A DNA stretch of 64,000 nucleotides from the NCBI RefSeq assembly GCF_034190915.1, contig NW_026947506.1:14569501-14633500 (forward strand), in the 5' to 3' direction. Shown one piece after another: positions 21,781-34,440 of the stretch (position 1 is its first letter; every line of letters begins with the position of its first letter). The notes beneath the pieces are model-generated. The model saw nothing but the letters and a program-made list of their open reading frames with translations. It ran no database searches and was not told the DNA's origin. Source of the DNA: Cavia porcellus. Lineage: Eukaryota > Chordata > Mammalia > Rodentia > Caviidae. The position numbers and the translations under genes were made by a program.

Positions 21781-22383
21781 TTTTCATTGTGGATACCACT
21801 TTTATTTAACCTGATCAGATCCCAATTGTGGAATTCTGCATGTGTTTTTGAACTTCAACCACAAACTTCAGAATTGTCAAATAGGTGGCTTCCATTTTAT
21901 TCTACCTAATTGTCAGTTGGGCATTTCCTTCTTAGCTGAATCTCTCAGGTTGGGTTTTGCTTCTATTCACTTTCTATTATTTTACTTTATTGTATTTTTT
22001 CCTGTGTTGATGCCTGTATATTACAGTAGATGGTTTTGTCACTAATATTGAAGCCTCCCTAAGAAATGTGTGTTGTTTTGACAGGTCTTCTATGTTTAGG
22101 AAATTCATGGGATTTGTGCCTGTTGCAGGTTCCTAACTCTCTAATTTCACAAGGATGGGAAAATGCCATCAATTTGACTCAAACACAGTTTCTTGGTATT
22201 GGATAATGGTGATGTTTATGAGCATAAATAGTCACAGTATTAATATAGAAAGGAGAACAACTGACTACAATATGACATACTGGATAAGTATTATAATTAG
22301 TAATAACAATATGATCATGTACACCCTAGAAATTTCCAAATTGTGGTAAATCTCAACTTGGTATCATGAATCAGCAAGTTCTT
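21781..22383. other. Possible 5'UTR of the old L1; otherwise no feature
   Basis: The stretch continues in the same orientation beyond the old ORF1, so 5'UTR sequence is likely, but I recognise no monomers. It ends at the left target-site copy of the next L1. Confidence 0.35.
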
Positions 22384-22397
22384 CAAGGAGGGGAATT

Positions 22398-22994
22398 TTT
22401 TATTTAAAAACAAAGGAGATTAAGGTAAAAGAGGACATAACAACACAGGTCAGAAAAGAACAATTTAAGCAACATAGTGTTTTACCACAAAATAACACCA
22501 CATAACAGTAGTTACCATAGTATCTCTTTCCTTGAAATATTTGAGTGTGCCTTCATACACTGCACCATCAAACATAACAAGACAGGTTAAAACCATTCAA
22601 GAGGATGAAAGTATTACAGAGTATTTAGAATCAATCAACAGAAAATGAACAATAGTTTCTATAGTATCTCCTTGTCTATAAAAATATTGTTTATATTACC
22701 ACATATAATAAAATCCATTAAGATACAACATGAAAAAACCGATGGAGATAGAAGAAGACAAGCTTTATTGGACTTCAAAACAACCTAACGTTAAATCAGC
22801 ACTAGCTATTATAATGTCTTGTTTTCTTCAAAATAACTGTTCATACTATCAGACAGTAAAATCAAACAACCCAGAATAAAAACATTCCAATTAATGAATG
22901 AAAACATTATAAGGCTTCAAAATAATAAAATGGGGAATCATGATTACCACATACTTTTATGTATTCTTAGTATTTCTGACACTAGGGAAAATAT
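22398..22994 (-). other. L1 3'UTR, shortened
   Basis: About 0.6 kb between the tail and the ORF2 end, compared with about 1.05-1.2 kb in the L1s at 16138 and 37863. Blocks such as AATGGGGAATCATGATTACCAC are shared with those copies. Confidence 0.7.
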
Positions 22995-25900
22995 TCGGTA
23001 TTTATACATGTGAGTTTGATTTATTTCGCTTATGAGTTTGGTCTCAAGCTGCGCTCATTTATTGATAAATATCTCAATGTGATCCTTCTTTATAGCTGAG
23101 TAATACTCCATTTTATAGAAATACCACAACTTTTTTATGCCTTCCTCAGTTGATGGACACTTGGGTTGTTTCCAAGATATGGCAATTACAAATTGTGCTG
23201 CTATAAACATAGGTGCACATATCACTGTGGTATGATGCTTTCAGTTCTTTTGGGAATATGCCTAGAAGTGGAATAGCTGGAACAAATGGGACTTCCAATC
23301 TCAGCATTTTGAGAAATCTCCAGATTGACCTCCACAAAGGTTGTACCAGTCTACACTCCCACCAACAGTGCAGGAGAGTTCCTTTTTCCCCACAGCCTCT
23401 CCAGCATTTGTTGTTGTTGGTTTTCTTGATCCAGCCCATTCTTTCAGGAGTGAGATGAAATCTCAGTGTGGTTTTAATTTGCATTTCCCTAATGAGTAAT
23501 GATGATGAATATTTTTTCATATATTTATTTGCCATTTTTATTTCTTCATCTGAGAATTGTGTATTAATCTCAGATAATCATTTTTGCATTGGATCTTTGA
23601 ATTTCTAGGACCTGATTTTTATATTCTTTATATGTTTTAGACAGAAATCCTTTGTATGAGGGACAGTCCATTAAGACATTTTCCAGGTGATGGGTTTTCT
23701 TTTCATTATGCTGGAGATTTCTTTTGATATGCAAAAAGCTTTTTAATAAGAGGTGATCCCAGTTATTGATTCTAGGAAGTATTTACCATGCGGTTTGATT
23801 GCTGTTTATGAATTCTCTACCTACCCTTATGTCTTCAAAGTTTTCACCCAATTTGTCCTCCAATACATTTAGTGTTTCTATTTTAATATTCAGAACTTTG
23901 AGCCATTTAGATTTTAATTTAATACATGGTGATAGGCTTGGGTCCAGTTTTAGTTTTCTGCATATAAAGAGCCAGTTTTACCAACACCATTTATTAAAGA
24001 GACTGTCATTCTTCCAGTGAACATGTTTGGCCCCTTTATCAAATATAAGGTGGTTGAGTGTGTTGGTATTTGTGGTTGTATCTTATAATCTATTCCATTG
24101 ATCTTCAGATCTCTTTTTATTCCACTACCATGTTGATTTTACTATAGTTGCTTTGTCATATAACTTAAATCAGGGATTGCGATGCCTCTGCCCTTGCCTT
24201 TGCTGCTTCGAATTGTCTTTGCTATTCTAGGTCTTCTGTGGTTCCAGATGAATTTTAGGAGTGATTTCTCTAGATCTATGATGTGTGTTAATGGTATTTT
24301 TATTGGGATTGCATTGAATCTGTGTAACTGTTTTTGGAGAATGGCCATTTTCACAATATTTATTCTTCCTATCCATGAGCAAGTTATATCTTTCCATTTT
24401 TTGAGATTCCCTTCAATCTCATATTTTACTGTATTATAATTTTCCCTATATAGAACTTTCACTTCTTTCATGAGAATAATTCCTAAATATTACATTTCTG
24501 GTGTTTGTAGTGTTAGAAGTGTGGTTTCACTTATTTCTTTCTCTGTCATTTTGTTGTTGGTGTATAGAAATGCTTTTGATTTTTGTGTATTTATTTTGTA
24601 TTCATCTACATTGCTAAATTTATTTATTATATCTGGAATTCTTTCAATGGATTTTTGGTGGTCTTCCATGTAGGGTATCATGTCATCTGCAAAAAATGAT
24701 AATTTAACTTCTTCTTTTCCTATCTTTAACCCTTTTAATTCTCTCTGTTGTCTACTTGCTCTGGCTAGTATTTCCAGTAGTGTATTAAAAGGAGCAGTGA
24801 TAAGGGACATCCTTGTCTTCTGTGTGATTTTAAAGTAAAGGCCTTATCTTAAAAGTTTTCAGTTTTTGGCCATTTAGTATGATACTGGTTGTTGGTTTGT
24901 CATAGATGGCCTTTATTATGTTGAAGTAAAGATGATCTATTCCAATTTTCTGTATGGTTCTTATCATAAATGAATGTTGGACCTTATCAAAAGCATTTTC
25001 TGCACCTATAATACATGATCATGTGATTCCTACTTTTCGCTTTATTGATATGGTAGATTATATTTATTGATTTACATATGTTGAACCATCCCTGTATGAC
25101 TGGGATGAATTCCACTTGTTTTTACTGTATAATCTTGATGATTTGCTGCATTGCATTTGCCAATATTTTATTGAAGATATTTGTATCTGTGTTCATTAGG
25201 GAGATTGTCCTGTAGTTTTCCTTTTTAGTTGAGTCTTTCTCAGGTTTTGGTGCTAGAGTAATATTTGCTTCCAGGAATGACTTAGGAAGGATTGCTTCCT
25301 CTTCAATTTCAATGAGGAGTTTGAGGAGTGTCAGCATTAATTCTTTTTTGTACTTCTTGTAGAATTTTGCAGTGAATCCATCTGGGCCTGGGCTCTTCTT
25401 TGTAGATAAAGACTTAATTGCATTTTAAATTTCATTAGTAGAAATTGGGTTTTTCAGCACTATTACATCTTCTTGACCTAGCTTTGGTACTTCACATGTT
25501 TCTAGAAACCTGTTTATTTCTTCTGTGTTATCAGACTTTTGAGAGTAGAGGTTTTTGAAATAGGTGTTGACCTTCTGTATTTCTACAGAGTCTGTAGTGA
25601 TTTTGCCTTTTTCATTCTTTATTGCATGAATTTGAGCTTTTTCTTCCCTTTTTTAATAAGGTTGGCTAGGGGCTTATCAATTTTATTTATTCTTTCAAAG
25701 AACCAACTCTTTGAGGCATTGATTCTTTGGATTTATTTCTTGGTCTTTATTGCATTAATTTCTGCTCTGATTTTTATAATTTCCTCCCTTCTTTTGGCCT
25801 TGGGCTTGACTTGCTCTTCTTTTTATAGATGTTTGAGGTGTAACATCAGGGTTTTTATTTTAATTCACCCTGCTTTACCAATATGGTAACTCAATGCAAT

Positions 25901-26842
25901 AAATTTTCCTCGGAAGACAGCTTTCATTGCATCCCACAAATTCCAATAAGTTGTATTTGTAATTTTGTTTGCTTGTAGGTGTTGTTTAATTTCTTCTTTA
26001 ATTTTCCTTGTGACCTACTGATTATGCAAGTGTATTGTTCAGTTTCCATCTGTTTATGGGAATTTTGCAGTATCTTTTATCATTAATTTCTAATTTCATG
26101 ATGCTATGATCTGAAAACATGCATGGGATAATTTCAACTTTTTGCATTTATTTAAATATGTTCTGTGAGTTAACATATGCTTTATTTTAGAAAGCATCCC
26201 ATGTACTGCTGAGAAGAATATGTACTCTGATGTTGTGGAATGGAACACTCTGTATGTCTATCAAGTCCATTTGTTCACAGGTGTGATTCTGTTGTGTTAT
26301 TTCTTTCCTGATTTTCTGTCTGGTTGATCTGTCCTTTGATGTCAATAGTGTGTTAATGTCTCTTCTTTTAATTGTGTTACTGCTAATTTGGCTATTAATT
26401 TCTGTTAATACTTGCTGTATATAACTGGGTGCCCTGGAATTTGGTGCATATATTTAACATTGTTATCTCTTACTCTTGAAGTTTTCCCTTAAACAGTATG
26501 TAGTAACCTTTATCTCTTCTGATCATTATTGGTTTAAAGTTCACATTGTTTTTAAACAGAGTAGCTACCCTGCTTTTTTTGTCGAGGGGGGGGGATTCCT
26601 ATTACATGAAGTGTTGTTTTCCATCCTTTGACTAAGGCTGTCTATAAAAAGCCATTCTAACCCAAAGTGATACTCTCTGTATAATATGGCTTTCCTGTCG
26701 ACAGCATATAGTTGGATGGTGTTTCTTGATCCATTCTGCCAGTCTGTTTTTTTTTAATTGGTGCAATGAGATCATTTACATTAATGGTTATAATTGTTAT
26801 ATGTTGGTTTAATGTTGACATTTTATCTTGCTGCTATTGCAT
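22995..26842 (-). pseudogene. L1 ORF2, disrupted
   Basis: The start codon is at 26842 (minus), with the same short leader found upstream of ORF2 elsewhere in the window. The endonuclease part runs to about 26100, the reverse transcriptase about 25500-24500 and the Cys-rich C-terminus near 23340-23400. Several frames must be joined to cover it. The normal stop position near 22995 has lost its stop (TGA to CGA on the coding strand). Confidence 0.85.
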
Positions 26843-26899
26843 CTTTATCTTTTCATTCTGTTTAATTGTCTGCTTTGCTTGGTGTTTTTTTCCTAAATG

Positions 26900-27868
26900 T
26901 ATCTAATCTGTCTTCCAGTATTCTTTGCAGATTGGCTTGGTGATCATGAAGTTCTTCAGCTGTTCTTTGTCATGGAAGTATTTTATTTCTCCATCCATTT
27001 TTTTGAAGGGTACATCAGTCTAGGTTGGAAATCATTTTCCTTTAGGATCTGAAATACTTCACTCCATCCTCTTTTTGAACTTATTATTTATGCTGAGAAG
27101 TGTGCTGTGATTTTGATAGGTTTTCCTTTATAGGTGATCTGTCTTTTGTCTCTGACAGCTTTTAATATTCTATTCTTATGTTGAATTTCTGGAATGATGA
27201 TTATTATATGTTGGGGTGTAGTTTTACTTTGGTTATGGATATTTGGAGTTCTATATGCTTCACTGACCCTGATGTCAGTTTCCATTCTCATCTTTGGGAA
27301 ATTTTCAGCTGTTGCTTCTCTAACTATCCTCTTGACATCCTTTATGTTGTCCCCTTCTTTTTCATTTATCCCTATCAATATTATATTGTATTTTTTGAGT
27401 CATCTTGTGTCTGTTGGATTGTTATTTCCTGATTTCTTGTTATGTTTAAGATATGTTTCTTTTTCTGTTCACTAGCTGCAGTCTTGCCTTTGAGATCTGA
27501 AATTCTACCTTCACTTTCACTGAGGTGATTTTGACAACTTTTAGTGTAATTTTTGATATCTTGTATGTCTTTTTGCATCTGCTTTATGTATTCTGTTTGT
27601 TTCTTATATTGTTCATGCAGGAATTCTACTTTTTTGTTTAGTTCTTCGGATTTTTTAACTGTGTCTTTTTTAGATATATTCGGCATCTCCTTGATTTTTT
27701 TTCATTTCTTCTTTTACTTGGGAGGTTATTTCTGGTTTGAATTCCTTTATTTCAGTTGCTATTCTGTTAGGTATTTATTATGTATGGCATATATTTTCTT
27801 CTGTGTATATAAGGTTTCTTGGGATGGGCTAGAGGTTTGAGATTGCATTTTGGTCTTTTGTTTGTCAT
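26900..27868 (-). pseudogene. L1 ORF1, disrupted
   Basis: Coding-strand start at 27868. The coiled-coil is seen at 27686-27400, and the RRM and C-terminal domain at 27378-26960. At least two frames are needed. The protein would trimerise through the coiled coil and bind L1 RNA. Confidence 0.8.
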
Positions 27869-27959
27869 TTTCCTATATTTCTGTGTTTCAAGTGTTATTC
27901 CAAGGCTTCTCCAGGGACTGTTGGAAATCCTCTTCTATGTGCTCATCTCCTGGACTCTT

Positions 27960-28347
27960 TCTGCCCAGTTCCCCGGATTGAGAGAGGGTCACTGGGAATG
28001 GGGCAGGCAGTCCCAAGCCCTATGGTGCAGTTTGAGTGTGGCAGGATGCTGTGAAGTTCCTTGGATCGTGTGAGCATTGATCCCATACACCCTGGTTCTG
28101 GATGGTGCAGGGAAACTCATCTCAGGCTGCCCAGTTTCCAGAATTTAGGGCGCTGGCAGGATCAAAACCCCAGAGTCCTCCACGCAGGGAAGGAAGCAGG
28201 GCAGTTGGTGCAGGTGGGCTGATGACCCGCTGAGTTGGTCCAGTGCAGCAGGAAGCAGCAAAGTTCCCTGGCTGGGGCCTAAGCAAGGATCTCATACTCC
28301 TTGAGCTTGGTGGATGGTGCAGGGACACTCACTCCAGGCCACCCAGC
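27960..28347 (-). repeat. L1 5'UTR monomers, about 209-bp unit
   Basis: Two units: GTGAAGTTCCTTGGAT...GATGGTGCAGGGAAACTCA (from about 28050) and GCAAAGTTCCCTGGCT...GATGGTGCAGGGACACTCA (from about 28258). On the coding strand they align by eye with the monomers at 62110-62560 (shared CAGGGAACTTTG...TGCACTG blocks). Confidence 0.7.
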
Positions 28348-28361
28348 CAAGGAGGGAAATT

Positions 28362-29890
28362 CTCTAAGAAAACTCAACACAAATTGGGAACATTATACAA
28401 TGACTTTCCTTTGAGTAGAGTGATTATTTTCTGGGGAGGCTTTAGGAAATATAGGAGGCAAAAGAAAAAAGCACCGAAAAGAAACGTCAGAGGAAAGCTG
28501 GAGGATGTGGGATGATTATTCAAGCTTTGGGAAGGTGTAGAAGAAGGCAGGAGAGAAATAATGATGGAGAAAGCAGAAGTTTATTGAAGTGAATCATAAA
28601 AGTTACTGTACAATATTTACCCACATGAAGACTATAAGAATCAGCATGGTAATTGAGGAGAGAGTGAAAATAAGACAAAAAGGATAGAAAAGAAAAGTAT
28701 ACATGTAAAAAATGAAAAATGCCCCTGAATAAACAAGGAATCAAAATGCCAATCAAACAGAACACTCCTGGAAAATAAACACACACCCCTGTGTTTGCCA
28801 GCAAAATCTGTTTTCAGGCTGTAATGTCACCATTTGCAGAAAAGTAAAGGGAGCAATGGACCATATATAATAAGTCTACATACAAAAATAAAAAAAATAA
28901 AATTGCTCTGTTGTCCACTGCTCTGTGATATTGTCCCAATCACTATCCTATCAATTTTGTAGTAGATTCTTGCTGGATTAGACATGGGTTTGATGTTGGC
29001 CACCAAATATGGATGATTGACCAGTCTATTGCCTGCAGCATTCTGTTCAACCTGCTCATCAATCCTTACCCTGTTTTTCTCTGCTTTGATCTCCTATTTG
29101 TTGTGGAATCCTCCAACAGGTTCAGCCTAAGACTGCTCCCAGTCCTGGATACAATTGACACCTCCTAGAGCTTACACAGCCTGCCCCATTCCATATTGCT
29201 GCCTTCTCTCACACTCCACCTTGTTTTTCAGATGCTGCTTGTCAAAATTCAGACGGAGTTTGGATTCTTGACCCAAGAGGGCTTGTGATGTTTGCCATGG
29301 TTGGAAAAGTGCGGGTTTCTCATTCCTTATCCTCACACTGCAGATTACAAGTTAGAAGCAGTTCCTGACTTCCCAGCCCAGATGTGCTTGTGTTTCTGTT
29401 GCTGCTCAAAGAGAAGAGAAGTAATTGTCCCAGCTGACATGTGATGGTTCTTCTGTTCTTGCATGACTGGTAGAACAGGACTAGTTGTGTTGTTTCACAA
29501 CCAATCCTCCATGCCATGTATGGTCCCTCTTTTTACCCTGGAAGATCCCATTAATGATTATGTTCCTTGAAAAAATGTAAAGAAAAAGTAGTGGAAAGAA
29601 AAAAAAAAAAACCTGGTAGACTATTGGGGCGGGAGCTGTCATTCACCTCTATATTTGCCAGTGAAATTTGTTTTCATGTCTCAGTGTCCACTATTTGCAG
29701 GAAATTATAAGGGCTTTGGGCCTTACATTCTAGGTCTATTCTGTATGGATTGAGTTTGCCACACCCTTGTCATCTCTCCAATTTTGAAGGAAGGAGTCTT
29801 CCTGGAAATGGCAGTTCCTGGTCTGATGAAAATTTTGCCAGCTGGAGACCAACAGGTAGCCCAGAGGACTGGTTTATCTCTTTACAAAAG
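28362..29890. other. No gene; possible antisense LTR and a diverged direct repeat
   Basis: On the minus strand 28505-28880 has an LTR-like layout with TTCAATAAACTTCTGC near 28575-28590. A block of about 95 bp at 28786-28880 is repeated at 29648-29740 at perhaps two-thirds identity, which could be two LTR copies. An A-run lies at 29600-29612. No primer binding site or pol motif was found, so the interpretation is weak. Confidence 0.35.
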
Positions 29891-29899
29891 TTTTACTAC

Positions 29900-30155
29900 A
29901 AGTCCCTCATTTCAGATTGGTTTAAGTATATGGATATATATCTCTTCATTTCTTTGAATTGTCCATATTTTTAGTTGATTTACTCAGAATCTTCAATGTG
30001 TGTCCTTTATTCAGCCAAGTTAAATACTTCTGTGAAGACTCTTGATGGCTTTTGCTCTGTTTCCATCATTCCCACTGATTTCAATCAATTATATGTCCTC
30101 CTTTGCATAATCTTGCAGTTTGTTGCTATTTTAAAGATATTTTTCCTTTTAAGCT
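29900..30155 (-). pseudogene. Old L1 ORF1 fragment (part 1 of a split element)
   Basis: The minus strand resembles ORF1 around the coiled-coil to RRM boundary (plus-strand landmark CTTTGCATAATCTTGCAGTTTG). The sequence resumes in the same order and orientation at 37440 after the inserted plus-strand L1, and again at 44601 after the inserted minus-strand L1. Confidence 0.6.
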
Positions 30156-30410
30156 CTGGGAGCCTAAAGTACATGAGTTGATTCCTGAGATATGGAGGAT
30201 GATGTGAAACTTCTCTTCGAGTTGGTAAGACCTCCAAATCACCAGAGGATCCACAGGAGGTCCACATGGGCCTAACTGGGCCATGCCCAGTGACCTACAA
30301 CTGGCTAACATTTGCCTGCAGTGTACCTCAGGAGCCAAAAGTGAGCCAGGTTATTCACAGCACATGGGGGAAGCTTTGTAATATAGCTAAAAACCCAGAA
30401 GCATAGGAAA

Positions 30411-31372
30411 ATGACAAAGTGAAAGAGCAAAATGCAATCTGAAGCATCCAGCCCAACACAAGCAAGCCTAGGAGACATGGACATAGAAGAAAATGTAAGC
30501 CATACACCTGAGATGATAACCACTGAAGTAAAGAAACAACTCCAAGAAGCTACAAAAGAACTAAGATCAGAAATAATCTCCAATTTAAAAGAAGAAATGA
30601 TGAATGTAATGAAAGAGATGCTGAAAACACCTAAAGTAGACATAGGTAAAAATTGGAAGAACATTGCAAAAAGATAGATATCCTGAATGAATAATATAAG
30701 ACACAAACAGAGTGAATGAAGCAGATTCAAATAAATATATATGAGATCAAAAATTCCATTGAAAGTTGGCAAAACTGCCTCAACAAAAGTGAAGATAAAA
30801 TTTCAGACTTTGAAGATTGCAGCTAGTGAACAGCAGAGGAAAGATACTGTAAATATAACAAGGAATCAGGAATTAACAATTCAACAGCTGCAAGGTGATG
30901 CAAAGAAAAACAACTTAAGATTGATAGGTGTAAATGAAAAAGAAAGTGACAAAACAAATGATACCAAGAAGGTATTCACAAATGTTATAGCTGAAAATTT
31001 CCCAAACATGAGAATGAATTAAGACACATAGATCACTGAAACATATAAAACTCCAAAGAACAATAACCAAAATAAAACTACACTCAGACATATAATAAAC
31101 ATCCCTGAAATCCAACATAAAACAGAATATTAAAAGTTGCTAGAGAGAAGAGATAGATCACTTAAAAGGAAAGCCTATCAGAATCACAGCAGACTTCTTA
31201 ATACAAACATGAAGTCAAGAAGAGCATGGAGTGAAGTATTTCAGTGCCTGAAGGAAAACAACTTCCCATGCAGACTGATGTACCTTTCAAAAACTGTCCT
31301 TCAAAATAGATGGAGAAATAAGATACTTCCATGACAAAGAACAGCTGAAGAACTTCATGACCACAAAACCAA
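30411..31372 (+). pseudogene. L1 ORF1 with early stop
   Basis: ATG at 30411 is in the usual ORF1 context. Codon 4 is TGA where other copies have CGA. A downstream open segment (30432-30677) holds the coiled-coil N-terminus, and further frames cover the RRM (30741-31022) and C-terminal domain (31137-31334). Several frameshifts. The last codons of ORF1 are lost in the same deletion that removes the ORF2 start. Confidence 0.8.
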
Positions 31373-34300
31373 ATCTTTGAAACTAGAAATTAACAGCAAA
31401 AGAAACTGCAAAGAAATGCCAAAACATATGGAAATTGAATAACACACTCCTGAGCAATCAGTGGGACAGAGGAAATTAAAGAAGAAATCAAGCGATATCT
31501 ACAAGCAAATGAAAATATAAATATATCTTACCAGAAACTGGGGTCAGGAGAGCAGTCCTCAGAGGAAAACATATTGAGGTGAATTCCCACATCAGGAAAA
31601 CAAAAGGAACAGAAATAAACAACCTGATGTTACACCTCAAGCTTCTAGAAAAAGAAGAGCAGGTCAAGACCAAAGCCAAAAGAAAGGAGGAATTCATGAA
31701 AATCAAGCTGAAATCAAATGCAATAGAGACTAATAATACAAAGAATCAATGGATCAAAGGGTTGGTTCTTTAAAAGAATAAATAAAATTGAGAAACCCCT
31801 AGCAAACCTTATTATAAAAAGCAAAGAAAAAACTCAGATTCATGCAATAAGAAATGAGAAGTTTGAAAGCATTACAGACCCCTTACAAATACAGACAATC
31901 ATCAATACCTATTTCAAACACCTCTACTCTTATAGGCTTGATGACACACAAAAAAGGACAGATTTCTAGAAACATATGAATTACCAAAGCTGTGTCAAAA
32001 AGATGTAAACCTGCTGAATAACCAAATTTCAATTAATATTTTACAAAATGTAGTAGAATTTTTACCAACAAAGAAAATCTAATTTCTAGATGTATTCACT
32101 GAAGAATTCTACAAGTAATTTAAAGAAGATTTAATGCCGACACTCCTCAATCTATTCAATGAAACTGAAAGGGAAGTAATTCTCCCTAACTGATTCCTGG
32201 AATCAAACATTACTCTAATACTAAAACCTGAGAGATACTCAACCAGAAATGAAAACCTACATACAGGTTAATCTCCTTAATGAACATAAATACAAAAATT
32301 CTTAATAAAATATTGGCAAATGGAATACAGCAAATCATTAAGAAGATTATACACCATGACAAAGTGGGATTTATCCAGGAATGCAGGGATTGTTCAACAT
32401 ATGCAAATCAAAAAGTGTAATCCATCATAACAATTACAGCCAAAAATACAAATCACACAATCATTTCTATAGAGGCAAAAAAAGATTTTGATAAGGACCA
32501 ACAATTATTCATGATAAGGAATTTACAGAAAATTGGAATAGACGGTCTTTAACTTAATATGATAAAAGGTAGCTATGACAAACCAACAGCCAACATCATA
32601 TTAAATGCCCCCAAACTGAAAGCCTTTACCATAAAATCAGGCACAAGACAAGGATGTCCATCATCACCGCTCCTATTTAATCTAGTGCTGGAAATACTAG
32701 CCAGAGCTTTTAGACAAGACAGAGAAATAAAAAGGAAAAGAAGTTAAATTATCACTATTTGGAGATGTTTTGATACTCCACATAGAGAATGACCAAAACT
32801 CCATTGAAAGACTCATAGGTATAATAAATAGATTCAGTATTGTAGCTAGTTACAAAGTCAGCACTCAAAAATCAATAGTATTCCTATACACTAACAACAA
32901 AACCACTGAGAGAGATATAAGAGAAACCACACTCCTCACACTAGCATCTAAAATAATGAAATATGGAGGAGTCAATCTAACAAAAGAAGTACAAGATCTA
33001 TTCAGGTAAAAATATAATATTATGGAAAAGAAATTGAAGATGACCTCAGAAAATAGAAAGACATCCCTTGTTCATGGATAGGAAGAACACATATTGTGAA
33101 AATAGCCATTCTCACAAAATTGCTGTACAGATTTAATGCAATCCTAATCAAAACACCACTAGCATACCTCACAGACCTAGAGAAATCATTCCTAAAATTC
33201 ATCTGCAATGAGAAAAGACCTAGAATAGCAAAGGAAATTCTAAGCAGCAAGGCAAGAAGCAGGAGGCCTCACAATCCCTGACTTGAAATTACACTACAAA
33301 ACTACTGTAAAAAAAATCAACATGGCTCTGAAATAAAAACAGACCTGAATATCAATGGAATAGATTAGAAGATACAAACACACTCAGACACCTGATCTTT
33401 TATTAAGGGGCCAAAGACATTCAATGGAAGAGAGATAGTCTCTTTAATAAATGGTGCTAGAAAAATTGGCTCTCTATATGCTGAAAACTAAAACTAGACC
33501 AATGCCTATCACCATGTAGTAACTTAAAGTCAAAAAGGATCACAGATCTATATATTAAAACAGAAACACTTAATCTACTGGAAGACAAAGTAAGTAGAAA
33601 TCTTGAAGACATTGGGTTAGAGAATTCATGAAATAGAGTTAAATTGCATGAAAAATATTTCTCAGAATAACTAACTGGAATCACATCTTACTAAAGAGTT
33701 TTTGTATGTTGAAATAAATCTACAGCAAAGTGAAAAGAAAACCACAAATTGGGAAAAACTCTTAGTGAACTCTCCCTCAGACAATTTACTTTTGTCTAGA
33801 ACAGATAAAAAATTAAGAAAAGTAAGACTACCGAATTTCAAAGACCCAGTCCAAAGACGGGATTTGAGATGAATGCACAATTCTCAGATAAAGAAATACA
33901 AATGCAAATAAATACATGAGATACTGTTCAGCATCACCGGTGAACAGAGAAATGCAAATTAAAATCACACTGTGTTTCTGTTTCACTCCAGAAAGAATAG
34001 CCAGGATAAAGAAAACTGCCAACAACAAATCCTGGAGAGGCTTCTGGAGGAAAAGGAACTATTCTATATTGTTGGTGGGAGTGTAGACCAACATGGTCTA
34101 CCATGCAACCAACAGGGAGGTCAGTCTGAATTTTTCTCAAAAACCTGGGATTGGAAGTCCCATTTGACATAATTATTTAACTTCTGGGATATTTGCCGAA
34201 GAACTGAAAACACAGTGATTTATATGCACCCATATTTATTGCAGCACAAGTTGTAATAGGTATATCTTGGAAACAACCTAAATGTCCATCAAATGAGTAA

Positions 34301-34440
34301 TGGATAAAAAAATGTGGTACTTTTATATAATGGAGTACTACTCAGCTATAAAGCATGATCACATTCAGATATTTGTAAGTGGATGCAAGTTGAGAGTATA
34401 CACATAAGTGAGATAAATTAAACTCAAATCAGTAAATACA
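31373..34440 (+). pseudogene. L1 ORF2 without endonuclease region
   Basis: ORF1 C-terminal sequence (TTCATGACCACAAAACCAAATC) runs directly into ORF2 sequence (GAAACTAGAAATTAACAGC) that in the L1 at 45866 lies about 0.8 kb further on. The start and nearly all the apurinic-endonuclease-like domain are missing. The reverse-transcriptase region is present but broken: a [22 protein letters not shown] block lies in 32559-32747 and the FADD motif at about 32757-32770 is altered. The C-terminal domain ends near 34440. Confidence 0.8.

Larger units (their letters stand above)
22398..28347 (-). mobile_element. Full-length minus-strand L1 with 14-bp TSD
   Basis: CAAGGAGGGGAATT (22384-22397) and CAAGGAGGGAAATT (28348-28361) flank the element with one mismatch. 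The T-rich left end is the poly(A) tail in reverse. In L1 sense the order is monomeric 5'UTR, ORF1, ORF2, 3'UTR, tail: about 5.95 kb. Both ORFs contain several frameshifts and stops. Confidence 0.9.

Noticed and set aside
22398..28347. Considered as an active, full-length L1
   Set aside because: Both ORFs have multiple frameshifts and the ORF2 stop is lost.
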